Shown here: positions 21,441 to 33,464 of the stretch, piece by piece
Numbering within the stretch: position 1 is the first letter of the stretch
How the letters are laid out: each line of letters begins with the position of its first letter
Origin: Erinaceus europaeus
Taxonomy: Eukaryota; Chordata; Mammalia; Eulipotyphla; Erinaceidae
Reading direction: 5' to 3'
NCBI RefSeq assembly: GCF_950295315.1
Contig: NC_080180.1
Span: 65,691,092-65,755,091 of the forward strand
DNA length: 64,000 bases
Translations under genes and position numbers: made by a program
Notes under the pieces: model-generated
Database searches by the model: none
Told to the model about the DNA's origin: nothing
What the model saw: only the letters and a program-made list of their open reading frames with translations

Positions 21441-22720
21441 GCAACACAAGCATTAATATAGCTGTAACCATAAGCGTCTGCTACAGAATATGCTTTTTAA
21501 TGTTCACCACCTCCCAGTGTATTGTGAGTCACATTTAATATTTTTAAACTGATTATCTTCATTATATTCTGGGGGCAGTAGGAAAAAAAAGTAGTTTACA
21601 TGGCCTGGTCTCCTTGTTAAGATGGTTACGACTGAAAAGGGAGCTTAAGTCCACAGCATGCTATTTAATATCTGTTTCAGAACTGAAAGATTAAGTTCCA
21701 TTATATAGCTGAAACCTCAACTAACTCTAATCATAACTACACACGTCTATACAGAGAAAAAGACAACAAATTAATAGGCAGTGGGGTATATGATGAAGAC
21801 ATTTTTCAAAGATGATTAGTCAGAAGTGAACAATGAGTGATTTTTGAAGGAAGGCAAGGCATTATAGAATCAAAAGCGGCAATTTTGAAATAGTATGAGA
21901 CCTTTTAGTAATATTAGTAATATTAATAGTAACCTTTTAGTGATGTTATTGCTGTGACAGAGATTGTGTGTCCTCAGACGTATGGCAAATCAGTCAGAAG
22001 TGAAGTAATTTGGACTTTGGACAAAAATATGTATACAAGGAAACATAATGTCTTCTCATCAAAAAAATTCTTGTGGGGTCTTTCTCATTTTCTCTAAGAT
22101 CCAGCCAGAGTGTCTTCCCAGGCTGACACTTAGAATTTCAGAAACATCTTCCAGAAAAGTCAGAGTCACAAAGCAAATTTCTGCCCGGAGAAGAAAGCCA
22201 TCTAAAAAGCACAACATCATTTAGTGTCCGTGAAAGCGCAAATTAATCACTGGAGACAACTGGAAATGGCTACGTGTCAGGTCTGCTTTCTCTTTCCTCC
22301 AGCCTCTCAAGTTGGTGAACTAATTGTAGTGCTAGCAACTCAGCGTGCAAACAGAATCATCGTGACAGTGACCTTTTATTTTTCCCTAACCTGGTGTGGG
22401 GTAGACCTTCCTTCCCTGTCCTCACCGTCCATATGAAAATGCCAGTGGTCTGAAATGGGTCAGAAATGTGTGGGTTTGTTTGTTTTTGTTTGCTTGTTTT
22501 GTTTAACCTGTAAGGCAGTTTATAACGTAACAACATGGCAAGAGAGAAAGGATGTATGTGGCTTCGGACATTTGATTTACTTTAGTAAATAAAACACAGT
22601 ATTTGTCCTAAGATTTAAACTGCTAATTCTATGTGTTGTCTGACTAGGGGGTTTGTAATGGTAATGCCATTAGTTAATTACTTTTTGATAGCTTTAAAAT
22701 TGTTATTAGTGTGCCTGTGG
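21441..22720. other. No recognised feature
   Basis: AT-rich. The 70-codon frame at 22224-22436 has no recognisable domain. Confidence 0.5.
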
Positions 22721-22721
<1 letters not shown>

Positions 22722-22755
<34 letters not shown>

Positions 22756-22890
22756 CCTCTGGTCCCCACCTACAGGATAGAAGCTTCACAATTGATGAAG
22801 CAGTGTCTCTCTCCCTATCCCTAGCTCCCCCTTCTCTCCTAATTTCTCTCTGTCTCTATCCAGTACATGAATTAATAAATTATAAAAGGC
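22722..22890 (+). mobile_element. (AC)n and 5'-truncated SINE
   Basis: An AC run at 22722-22753 is followed by the 3' two thirds of the short SINE (GGTCCCCACCTACAGGATAGAAGC; TCTCTGTCTCTATCCAGTACATG). Confidence 0.75.
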
Positions 22891-25800
22891 ATGTGTAAAT
22901 CTTGAAATATATATATGCATTTCTATATTTTTGTGTTCTGATATCTGTGTCTCTCTATATCTTGTTTTTGATATGTATATTTTAGATTTATAGACCCAGT
23001 AACTTTAAAAATATAGACTTTATAGCTTTACTACCTTTTTCATTGCTTACTTTAAAAATAGTGTACTTACATTGTCAGTGTTTGGACGAATTCTTGTTAG
23101 TCTCAAGAACCTGGGAGATGGTTGCAGTAGAGCATGCAATCCATATTCTTCACGTATTAATTGCTAATCAGGAACAATGGCTTTAAAAGTACTGAAACCT
23201 GTATTATCATGGAAACAAGACAGTACCTGCTCAAGTCCTGTATGCTCTGAAAACTTGCTGAGTCTGCTTTTCTGCTCTTCTGCAGGTCTAAGAAGAATGC
23301 TTAATTAGAGCTAGCAAAAAATGTGAGAGGGGAAACTGTCAAGAAAAGCAAAAGATTCACATAAACAAAGCACATGCTGGATGCCAGAGACAGTGTAGTG
23401 ATTCTTTTCACAGAGACTTTACACTTCAGATTAAACATTACAATGTGTGCTGTTCATAGGTCAGAACACAAACACACCTTCATTCCTGATAAGTGTTCTT
23501 CACCTTTTATTTTATTAACTTTGGAGCTGTTGTTCTTCTTCGACTTTTAACTTAGGCAGAACAGCATGCCAAAGTGTGCAAGTAACTTAACTACTCTTCT
23601 TTATTTTTCTATTTAACGATTATGAAATATCTACTCACACGTATTGGTTAAAGTAATACAGGCAAGACCCTTCTCATTCAATGAAATGAGAAGTGCAAAG
23701 TGGGTTTTGGTTTAGTCTGTTAAGAACAGTAGTTACTTCACATATTCTTGGTTACAAAAGAACGGAGTGGCTGGCACATTTTTTTAAGTGGGTGTTACAT
23801 TATAACTCTGGTTCCTAAGAGCAAGAGGAAGTTGATGGCCTCATTCTTGGACTAAAATTGTGGACCAAAATCCTCTTCCTTGGAGTTATGTGTTAGAGCA
23901 CAAGCACTTAGAAGTGAAATTTTATTTGTGGCTATTATCTTAAAAGTCTCTTCTTTGTGCTGCAGTTTAGAAATGGAAACATAAATCTTCATTTTGTGTG
24001 GCCTGGGATTTTTAATCCAGAGTGGTGCTTCATAGATTAATCTGTATTTTAAAAATATTTTAGGACCATGTCACTAACTCTTGAGTGCTTTACTTATGTA
24101 GGAAAAAAAAATAACATAAAAGGTCATCCATAAGAATAGACTATTTCTTTTACTTACAGTTTGGTCTACTTCCAGATGTTTTAATGTTTTACATTATCAA
24201 CTCTGCCTTCCGGTCATATCAGAATTGCAAATGGAGACAAGGAGATAAATTGTTTAAAGTAACTGCACATAAGAGCTTGTCTTCCTGCCACCAAAAGACC
24301 AATGGTGTTGAATTTTATAGGACTGAAATGATTTTCAGGTGATAAAAGAGCATTTACAATTTTTAATTATTCTGCCTACTCTCTCTGGCAAGTTGATAAG
24401 AAATAACCATTAGCAGAGCTATGTTTCAGCTGAAGAATCTGAGACAAAAAGTTTACTGTGAAGGACAAGAACAGACAAGGATGTTCACCCTCACCACTAC
24501 CTGGTCTTTAGCATTGAGGTGTATTCCTTATATACTCTTTCATTGGAGGTTTCAATATGAAGCATGAATGTTTAATCTTTTCAACTTCTCATCTATTAAA
24601 AAATTGCAAAGAACTCTTCATTTTGTTTTATGAAAAATTGTAATATAAATATGTCCACTTTGGAATCACAGCAATTAATATTTAGTACTTGTGTGCAGTG
24701 TTGTGTAAATGATGGCTTAGATGGTGAAATTTGTTGATAGGTATTTCCAAAATGTTTGATATTGTCTTATGTTTTTTAAAGAATAAATTGGTCCCTATTA
24801 CTGTGTTTTGCTTGCAAAGGGTACTATATATATGTGTGTGTGTGTGTGTATTTGTGTGTGTGTGTGTGTGTATTCTGAGAAATCACTTTCCAACCAAAAC
24901 AATGCCATTATTCTTGAAAAAATAGATTACAAGATAGACTAATGGTTACCAGAATGGATTGGGGAAGCCCAGGAGGGATACATAATATGACTTCCAGTGA
25001 TGGAGACCTAAAGCTTAAAGAATGTCAAAATTCAATGATCCTTCAATTAATAAATAATAAAACCTAAGTTAAGAAGAAAAATATATAAATCACATTAAGT
25101 ATTACTTTATAAAAGGTCTCTGACAATCTCATTTGAAAGCATGTGCCAAGACCAAATAGTTTCATTGCCTCGGATAATACCTTAATTAAAAAACCCACTG
25201 AAGAAAACACAGTGACTTTGATTATTTTCTTCAATATTTGCATACAGCATAATAATTATGGGTGTAGACTATTTGTTTATGTTTTGAATCTAAATCACTT
25301 TTAATTGAGAAATAATGTGTGTTTATCTATTCATGGAGAAGTCCCTTATTTTATTTTTTTCCAAAAAAAAAACCCCCAAATAGTGTCAGTTATTTCATTT
25401 CATCATTCACAAAAGTCTGGGTTGATGGGGAAGGGTTCCACAGCTGCACTCCAGCCCTTGGGCTGGCTGAGAGGAGAAGGCAGCACAGAAAGTTCTTTCC
25501 TGTCTTATCTTGGGCTACAGCTGTGCAGTTTTTCTGGTACTTTGAATATTCCAAGGGATTCTATTGAAGATATATTTTCCAGGTGATTATTTGTTCTTTT
25601 TTTCATCAGAAACCTTTATAGACAAACCACAGCAAGTAGAGAGGCTTGAGTTCCCCTTATCAGTTCACATCTATTCAAGGCTTCTGATGATTTGCAGAAG
25701 TTTTTATTTGTGAAAGAATTTTTTCCATTTCTTCTGTAGTAAACTATCTGTGATTCTCTGTTGTTAGTTAAACTCAGCTTAATGGATTAGGAAATAAAAT

Positions 25801-26600
25801 ATAGTCATTTCTGGAAGAAAAATTTCCCTTTACTCTCCAACACAGTTTCAACTAGTAATCCTCCTAGCTATCAACTGCAGTAAGAGTCATAGAAGAAATG
25901 TTTTGTCCCAAAGAGACAAATTCAGCTCAATATTTACTAGAAGGATACAAAAGGCCCCCAGAAAAGGGTGTAACACAGAAATACAGACTGTGAAAAAGCA
26001 TGTAATTGGCTCCCTTGAAAGTCTTCTCAGACCACAAATATTAGTTCACATAAAATTGTCCAATTAGGTCAAAATCCTGAAAAGGAAACATTCTCTCTAA
26101 GGAATTTTTGTAGCTCAAGTCAAGAAATAATAATCTTCACTATTATTAGCACTGCAATTCTAATCTTTCACATGAGAGAATGCCCACCTTCATATGGGAG
26201 ACAAAGCTATATTTATGCTCTTAGGTTTTGTCTTAAAATTAATATTTGTTCTCTTGTGATAATTTATTCTTTTTTGATAATCAGCTGTGCAGTTTTCACT
26301 CCAGGCTCTGCTCTTGTCTGAATGTGTGGACACTCCAAGTGTCAGAAATTCCACATACACAAAAATGTGACCCAGAACAAAAGGTCGTTTATCGGGGATT
26401 TTTATGACAGGACTTCTGGGGGTGACAGAAATGCACGCCGGTGCTTCCCAGGAAGCGTGAAAATGACTTTCACATGGTGAGATAACACGGTTTTGTGGTT
26501 CTAATTTGTTTGGAAGTTGGTGAATTTTGAGCTGTATGAGCTCTTTTTAATCCCTGCACCAAGAGACAGCCTCCAGTTAGGACAAAGTGCCTGTCAAGCA
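22891..26600. other. AT-rich 3.7 kb with no recognised repeat or gene
   Basis: The longest repeat-poor stretch in the window. It contains a TG microsatellite (24829-24872). Open frames at 25305-25586 and elsewhere show no known domain. Low repeat content is compatible with conserved non-coding sequence, but I cannot test this by eye. Confidence 0.45.
24829..24872 (+). repeat. (TG)n microsatellite
   Basis: ATATATATGTGTGTGTGTGT interrupted once by ATT, then TG units to about 24870. Confidence 0.9.
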
Positions 26601-26621
26601 TGCCCCCGCCCCTACACACCT

Positions 26622-26627
26622 GCGCAC

Positions 26628-26663
<36 letters not shown>

Positions 26664-26870
26664 GCTGACAGACACATTCACACATATGGACACACACACA
26701 GAGAAACACACATAGATACACAGACACATCCACATCCACATGGACACACACACATAGGTGGACACATATATAGGCATGCACACATGGACACACACATACA
26801 CGGACACATACACATGGACACACACACACGGACACACACATACACACATGCATGGACACATGCCCACAAA
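26622..26870 (+). repeat. Imperfect (CA)n / GGACACACA minisatellite
   Basis: A pure CA run (26622-26662) grades into GGACACACACA and CACATGGACACA variant units up to about 26860. The four long open frames here on both strands (Cys-Val or Thr-His repeats) are translation artefacts. Confidence 0.9.
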
Positions 26871-26879
26871 GGGGTCTAT

Positions 26880-27150
26880 TGTATTGTTCCTGGTAGAAAC
26901 TCCCAGCCTGTCTCTGTCTTTCCCTAGTGGGGCAGGAACCTGGAGAGGGGAGGTTCCAGGACGCATCTATGAGGTCGTCTGTCCAGGGACATCAGGGTGG
27001 CCTCCTCATAATAGCGTCCTCAGCTTGGTGACTGAAAGGTGGTAAGATATAAAGCAGGGACAAATTGTTTAATAAGCAGAGACCCAAAAGTAGAAAGAGA
27101 GCAGATGAAATTAGGAGTCTTCCTGTGGGAAGAAGCTAGGAAGTCAACTT
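26880..27150 (-). mobile_element. L1 3' UTR fragment, minus strand
   Basis: CTCCCAGCCTGTCTCTGTCTTTCCCTAGTGGGGCAGG and GTCGTCTGTCCAGGGA match 10585-10690 and 16575-16675. Confidence 0.8.
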
Positions 27151-27198
27151 TAAGTATGTTCCATGGGAGCCATGAAAATTATTTTTAAAAATTCTGAA

Positions 27199-27577
27199 GG
27201 AGGTCGGGCGGTAGCACAGCAGGTTAAGCTCAGGTGGCACAAAGCACAAAGACTGGCGTAAGGATCCCAATTTGAGCCCCTGGTTCCCCAACTGCAGGGG
27301 AGTCGTTTCACAGGCGGTGAAGCAGGTCTGCAGGTGTCTGTCTTTCTCTCCCCCTCTCTGTCTTCCCCTCCTCTCTCCATTTCTCTCTGTCCTATCCAAC
27401 AATGAATGACATCAATAATAACAATAATGACCACAACAAGGTTACAACAACAAGGGCAACAGTAGGGGGAAAAATTGCCTCCAGGAGAAGTAGATTTATG
27501 GTGCAAGCACTGAGCCCCAGCAATGGCCCTGGAAGCAAAATAAATAAATAAGAATAAAGAAAGAAAAAAGAAAAAAG
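27199..27577 (+). mobile_element. SINE, long type, with 9-bp target-site duplication
   Basis: GGTCGGGCGGTAGCACAGCAGGTTAAGC head, CTGCAGGGGAGTCG, GGTGAAGCAGGTCTGC, CTATCCAACAATGAATGACATC, a CAA-rich part, CTCCAGGAGAAGTAGATTTATGG and an A-rich tail. AATTCTGAA flanks it at 27190-27198 and 27578-27586. Confidence 0.92.
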
Positions 27578-27586
27578 AATTCTGAA

Positions 27587-28031
27587 AATGGAAGTAGACT
27601 ATGTAACAGAATAAAACAGAATATTACTGTATTTAGCATTTCTTTTATAAAATAACCGTCTAAGTTAACCTCTTGATTTTTAGTGTGTGTGAATTTCTAT
27701 TGGTTTTGTAAATTTAGATTCTGCTATATAGTTTCCAACACCAGAATTCCAGGGTATTCTCCCCTCTCCCTTCAACAGCAATAGTTTTTATAGACTCTAA
27801 GAGACAGCTTGGCTACTAAGATAGTATTTCACTCAGTGAGATTTATAATTAGCATTGTGACCATTTCCTATCATCAGACAGCAGCATTGAAGTAAGAACA
27901 TGGCAATCATAATTTTCATTCTTGAGAAATACTGAAATCCTGTCCTTTCAAATCAGGTTCACAGAGGTAATCTATACTTATAAGCTAGGTTATGCTTTTT
28001 TATATAACATGTCTGTATATTGTTTATTTGT
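27587..28031. other. No recognised feature
   Basis: AT-rich unclassified sequence. Confidence 0.5.
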
Positions 28032-28041
28032 CCACAAGCAA

Positions 28042-28197
28042 CTTTTTAAAATAATGTATTTATTTACTCATGAGAAATATAGGCAGAGAGAGAAAGAACC
28101 AGACATCACTCTGGTACATGTGCTGTGGGGGATTAAACTCAGAACCTCATGGTTGAGAATCCAGTGCTTTATTCACTGCGCCACCTCCCAGACCACT
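28042..28197 (-). mobile_element. SINE, GGTCYGGGAGGTGGCGCAG type, minus strand
   Basis: Read in reverse: TGGGAGGTGGCGCAGTGAATAAAGCACTGG with a B-box region, CACATGTACCAGAGTGATGTCTGGTTCTTTC and a TAAATA tail. CCACAAG lies on both sides (28032-28038; 28198-28204). It is the same family as 52823-52996. Confidence 0.85.
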
Positions 28198-28204
28198 CCA
28201 CAAG

Positions 28205-28970
28205 ACAAGCAGTTTTTTTGACTTTCAGAAAATAGTATTTCATGCATTTATTTCATTTCATTTCTTGTCCCCCCCCTTATTTTGTTAGCTCTGGGTCTTC
28301 ACTGTGCTTGTCTGACTTCTGCTGATAGACTGGTGGGAGGAGGGCTCCAGCTTCCTCCAGTGAGGTGGGGACCAGACTAGAAGCAGGGCTGTGCACGTGA
28401 CAAAGAAGTGCGGATATTTCATCAGCCCTTTGGCATTAATGTCAATGCATCATTTTCCTCAGCAGATTGTAATCATAATATTTAAATGATACCATAACCT
28501 AAACTTGCTGTTGTTATTGGTATAGTTCATCCGTTTTCATTTGAGTTCTTTTGAAATACACAATTTGTTGTCAGAATTTTAGAAATAACCACATAGAGAA
28601 GTAATTCATTTTTTCTTAAATATAACTTGCTGCTCTTGCCATACTTGGAAATAGGGTGAACTATCACTCCATGAAAGATATGATTCTTGAACTTTGTTAG
28701 AGTAAAATTACTATTCCAGGAAAAAATCTATTTTTAACCACCCAATTAAATAAGAGAAAATACTTGCTATATATCGTCCACTTTTGATAATATGAAAAAG
28801 AGGTTATGGAATTGAGGGCAGTGACCTTTGAGCTCTCCAGGCCTCTGAGAGAACAGAAAGTGCTTCCCTCCAGCTCACAGATGTGTCCAGAATCAAGTAT
28901 TTCTGAGTGTCTGGGTCAGGTATTTAAAATAGTTTGAAGGGAACTGGATTCAATCATTCTTCCCTTTTCT
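28205..28970. other. No recognised feature
   Basis: Unclassified flank before the ERV remnant. Some GC-rich sequence lies at 28320-28400. Confidence 0.5.
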
Positions 28971-28974
28971 CTCA

Positions 28975-30480
28975 CAGATACAGAGTGGCTCATACACCAC
29001 CATTCTCATTTTGCTGTAAGTTTAATCGGTTTTCCAGGGCAATTAGATAATCATTTTCCTTCTAATAATTTGATAGATTCTTTTGTCTCTACTGGTACCT
29101 AAACTTTTCTCTCGAGATCCCATCCCCCCTGCTCCTACAGTGTTCACTGATGGTGGAAAAAAGGGAGCTATTGCCCTTATATATTATTCAGACCAGAAAT
29201 ACCCTAAACCTCTCTTTACTGAACTTCCTGATAATTCCCCTCAGTAAAAAGAACTTTAGGCTGTTTTACTTGCATTATAGCTGTACCAGAAGCCTTCAAC
29301 CTTTTTTCTGACAGTGTGTATACTGTTAACTTACTTCCATGGCTTGCTCGATCTTATGTAAGAATTGATGACAACCCACTTTCTCCTCTTTTAATTCAAA
29401 TTGCCTCTATGCTCTGTTCTCGAACCCATCCACTGTATGCTCAGCACCTATGTTCCCACGACCCTCTTCCTGGTCCCCTGTCCGAAGGGAATGCTGCAGC
29501 TGACCGCCTCGCCTCCACAGGAATTCTCCTAGCCTCCATCTCTAATCCTGCTGACTTTCATTCCCTAACTCATGTTAATCTTAAAGGACTTCGAGCTCGA
29601 TTTCCTGATATTCCTCTGGCACAGTTAAAACATATTCTTGCTACATGTTCCTCCTGTGCAGGTCTAATCAAAACATCTGCTATTCAAACTCTGGGGGTTA
29701 ATCCTCGAGGTTTAAAAGCCAACAATCTTTGGTAAATTGATGTCACCCACATACCCAACTTTGGCAAACAAAAATATGTGTTCATCTCAATTGATACCGT
29801 CTCTAAGTTTATATGGGCTACAGCTCAGACAGGAGAAAACTCATAAAAGCTTATAAACCATATGCTCTCCTGTTTTGTTGTAATGGGGGTACATATTCAA
29901 CTTAAAACTGACAATGGGGATGCTTTTACCAGCAAACAATTTAAAGATTTTTGTTCCCTCTGGAACATTACTCATACTACAGGCATTCTGTATAATCCAC
30001 AGGGACAAGGCATTGTCGAGAGGGCCCATTAAACTCTTAAGGCTCAATTAAATAAAGTAAAAGGGGAAATGTACTGCTCCCAATATCCAGCTGGCAAAAG
30101 CCTTAACTACATTAAATCTCTTTAATATTTACAAAAACTCTGACCAACCTGCTATTATTCTTCATTGGCAAACACCACCCACCATCCCAGCTATTAAAGT
30201 CAAATGGAAAGACCTAATTGATAAAATTTGGAAAGGACCTGACCCCCTGTTGACTATGAGGAGGGGTTTCGCATGTGTTTTTCCACAAAATTACTCCAAA
30301 TCTATTTGGTTTCCTTCCATGTCCAACAATACCCACATGATGGCGCTGATATCCCTGAGGAACAAGAAACACTACAAGAGGACTTGCTGCAGGACGCACC
30401 CAGGATCCATAATACAACATGGCAGAATCTAAAAAATATTATTCACAGAACTCACCCCCCCACCCCCAAATGTCTTGTGC
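28975..30480 (+). pseudogene. pol: Class II ERV pol remnant: RNase H and integrase, broken
   Basis: An endogenous, non-functional betaretrovirus-like pol 3' end. A RNase H start (FTDGGKKGAIAL) is read near 29140-29180. The integrase zinc-binding region follows at about 29560-29690 (His-x3-His then Cys-x2-Cys, in the 139-codon frame 29316-29735). The catalytic core comes next, with the first Asp near 29740, Asp in KTDNGDAF near 29910 and Glu in GQGIVERAH near 30020. A C-terminal part (RRGFACVFPQN) lies near 30260-30295. Several in-frame stops and frameshifts interrupt it, including one just before the first catalytic Asp, one after GENS and one after the catalytic Glu. Gag, protease and most of the reverse transcriptase are absent and no env follows. 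It is a decayed relic without coding capacity. Confidence 0.9.
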
Positions 30481-31195
30481 TATGACTGGCCAGTTGTGTT
30501 TTGTGAGTGAGTTGGAAAAAAAAAAAAGTGAGTGAGTTGAGTGACCAAAATTTTTGTATGACCCATTGTGCTAAGAATACTCTGAAATTTAATTGACTTT
30601 ATATAAAATGGCTGAACACAGCCATGATTTCTGGACACGTCCAGAAACAGTCCAAGAATTGTTTTTTCCTCTTTTTTGATTTTTAAGTCTTGGTATAAAT
30701 ATGAAATGTTTAGTCTTAAACTGTGTGAGTAAAGATGGTTCAACTATGACAGTAGATCTAAATTCATGTTTGAAATGATATGTCTTAGTTACAAAAGTTT
30801 TTCTCTTCCTGTGTGTTATAAACTACATGTTTAATGTGTGTGTTTCAAGTTTGGTAAACATTAACTTAACAGTTAAAGTGTAACTTTGAAGCTACATTCT
30901 TACCAGGAAAGGTAAAATTAATTTGCTAGAGTAACTGAGTGTTTAATGTAAAAGTCTATATATTCAATGTGACAATTCATCATCTCCTAAGTTAAAATAC
31001 AAATTCTCTATACAGGACATTTTTGGAGGGCCCCCCAAAATGTCCTGTAAGCTATATTGTGGAAATTAATCCACAACAAATCTGACATCAATCTGACATT
31101 GTAAATATTCAAGAAAAAAAAAATGTCACTAAAATGTGTTAACTCTCTATTAACCTGAGTTTGCTTAATAGTCCAATGTAAAAATAGTTAAGAAT

Positions 31196-31237
<42 letters not shown>

Positions 31238-32345
31238 CTTAAATTTGGTTTGAAAATTTTGCTGTACAGAGACTGCTACATGAGGTCACATAAGATGACC
31301 TTTAAACGAAATTATAAAGATACCTAAACCAATTAGAATCATCAAGTTATCAATTATGGTAAACTTCTAATTTGTTACAAAGTTTTTTCATAAGTAATTG
31401 ACTACAGCTATGTTAAGCCTTCACATGAAGAAGCATCTGCTCATACGGAATCCCCAGAAATCCATCTTGGACCCCTGTCCTCTGACATCACCCACAATTA
31501 CAGCCATAACCCCCAAAACCCATGATGTGACCTGACATGATCTGGAGAACCTGATTCACAGACTCCAAAGGACAAGACTTTCCTACTGCCTTTCTCTCAC
31601 CCATCACTATCTGCTCTTCCTGCTTCTGCTTCGCCTGTCACATTTTGGCAGTTCCAGGTCAGTCGCTACAGAGAAGAAAAGTTCCAGTGGCCGTCCTTCA
31701 CCAGGATAGACATGCGGCATTTTTTCCCTCATCATTGACATTGGACTGATGCTTCTATCGGACTAGCTGGTACAACGGTGGACACTCCCTTTATACTGCT
31801 GGACTTCTCAAGGGCTGACTGTAGCAGTCCATGGCACTTTCTGCCAGCTGACTTGGGACTTTGCAGCACCAGATCACCCCTCTAGCCCCTCGGCTTATCA
31901 GGCTCCCACTCCTCCACCCATCAGGCAGCCCTCCTCTCTGCCTACCAGATCTCTCTTCAGTCTCACTCTGTCCCTTGCTACTCTTACTTATCCCTCCCTG
32001 TCTTGTGCTAGTTCTTTTTGAAGACACTTACACACTATGATTCTGGTTTCTTCTCAACAGGTTTCTGTTAATCCCTACACTGCTATTCCCCTGACAGAGA
32101 TGAAGCCTTTTACAGATATTGACCCAGTTATATATGGCCATTAAGTAAGAGGGAGATGTTGGGGAATTGTGAGGATGTGGTTGAGCTTGGAAGGGCTTGA
32201 GCCTGAGGGGTGTGCCAATCCTGTTAGTCTCTCTCTCTACTAAGAGGTTGAGCAAGGAGGGACAGTAGAACCCCAAAAGGTGTGCCTCTTATCAGTCTCC
32301 CTGCCTCACAAAGTGCCCCGCACTCCTCATACTATGGCATATAGT
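30481..32345 (+). mobile_element. ERV 3' non-coding module (env replaced or lost)
   Basis: About 1.9 kb lies between pol and the LTR. Part of it, from about 30740 to 31260, is homologous to 2205-2480 in the cluster at the window start (shared blocks include TAAATTCRTGTTTRAAATGA and AAGTTTGGTAAACA). A GC-richer part at 31420-32040 has no envelope signatures. At 32146-32163 an AAGTAAGAGGGAGATGTTGG segment mimics the polypurine-tract/LTR junction found 206 bp further on. Confidence 0.75.
31196..31235 (+). repeat. (TA)n microsatellite inside the ERV
   Basis: About 20 TA units. The homologous place in the other element (near 2447-2458) has only CAATATATT, so the array probably grew from that seed after insertion. 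Confidence 0.9.
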
Positions 32346-32363
32346 TAAAAATAAAGGGGGAGA
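32346..32363 (+). promoter_or_regulatory. Polypurine tract of the second ERV
   Basis: AAAAATAAAGGGGGAGA lies directly before TGTTGGG. The preceding CATACTATGGCATATAGTT parallels GATACTATAGTCATTTAGTT before LTR1. Confidence 0.8.
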
Positions 32364-32865
32364 TGTTGGGTAGTATGCCAGCTCTCCCCGGCTTAAAGCT
32401 TCTATCTCTAATCCTGCTTAACTAAGCACTGCCATGCCTGCAGGGCATTGCTTTGATCCCACTTAAAGCTGCAGGTCTATTTACATAAACCACTGTTCAC
32501 TAAGCACTACCCTGCCTCCAGGGCATTGGTTTAATCCCCACTGGTTCATGATGTCTTTTTGCTCCACCCCCTCTCCAGTACACACTGGTTTTCACCACTC
32601 TCTTTTTGCTCCACCCTCTCTACGTCACATCCTGTTTCCACCCTACTTGGCGAGTATACAGCTGCTCTTCTGTTTTAACACATTTGGGATTGCCTTTCAG
32701 CTCTGAGAGTCCCAGAGTCTATCTCCTGCGATGCTAGCTCATCATAGGTTCCTGATCCCTCTCCCACGCAGCAGCCTAGGTTGGCTCCAGTTGAGTTCTC
32801 TCCAACCCAGAGAGCACTTGCTCGGGAAGAATCACCCTCAGGCTATCCCAGCAGTTCTGTTCTCA
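32364..32865 (+). mobile_element. 3' LTR of the second ERV
   Basis: It runs from TGTTGGGTAGTATGCC after the polypurine tract to GTTCTGTTCTCA, about 500 bp. An internal ~85-bp direct duplication (CTAAGCACTRCCMTGCCT.CAGGGCATTG) starts near 32423 and 32508. No AATAAA was seen. Its sequence is unlike LTR1-3. Confidence 0.7.
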
Positions 32866-33385
32866 GTAAGAAGTTAAGGATTGTTGTCTAAGAATTCAGA
32901 ACAAAAACACTCATTTTACCTGGTTTCAGAAATGATATTCCTACCTTTTTTTATAGTCATCAAAGGAGACATTTTGATACTCAGAATATCTTAACAATAG
33001 ACAAAATAGACAATAACCAGGGAATCGACATAATTATTAGTGTTCAAGAAATATATGTTTACAAGAGGCAGTGGCTATAACCATAGAAATATAAATTCCT
33101 GGTCCTTAAAAGGATCAAAGCATTACTTATTTTACATAATAGTATATGACAAGTCATAAAGCAAGAAAAAGACAATAAATCTTACTATTTGAATGCAGTA
33201 TTTGAATTGAAATGTTTCTTTGGAGATGTTATCATGTGTGTTTACTTAGAAATATTTCTGAATATTCACTGAGTTCACATTCAAGCCATACAACTTATAT
33301 TCTAAAACTAGAAAGCAAAAGATGACTCTTAATTAATCCCCAACTCACAAAGATTAAGTCCAAAGATATATAAATATATATAGCC
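32866..33385. other. AT-rich, no recognised feature
   Basis: Flanking sequence between the ERV and the TTC tract. Confidence 0.5.
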
Positions 33386-33464
33386 TTCTTCTTCTTCTTC
33401 TTCTTCTTCTTCTTCTTCTTCTTCTTCTTCTTCTTCTTCTTCTTCTTCTTCTTCTTCTTCTTCT
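33386..33464 (-). repeat. (AAG)n tail of a non-LTR retrotransposon, (TTC)n on plus
   Basis: An uninterrupted TTC array of about 26 units. On the minus strand it directly follows the stop codon of the coding fragment at 33463-33968. This is consistent with a microsatellite-type 3' tail rather than a chance microsatellite. Confidence 0.85.

Noticed and set aside
26470..26966. Four frames of 95-136 codons with Cys-Val or Thr-His repeats
   Set aside because: Products of the CA-rich minisatellite.
29316..29735. Functional integrase gene
   Set aside because: The 139-codon frame is only the end of RNase H and the zinc-binding part; stop codons and frame shifts follow, so it is a relic.
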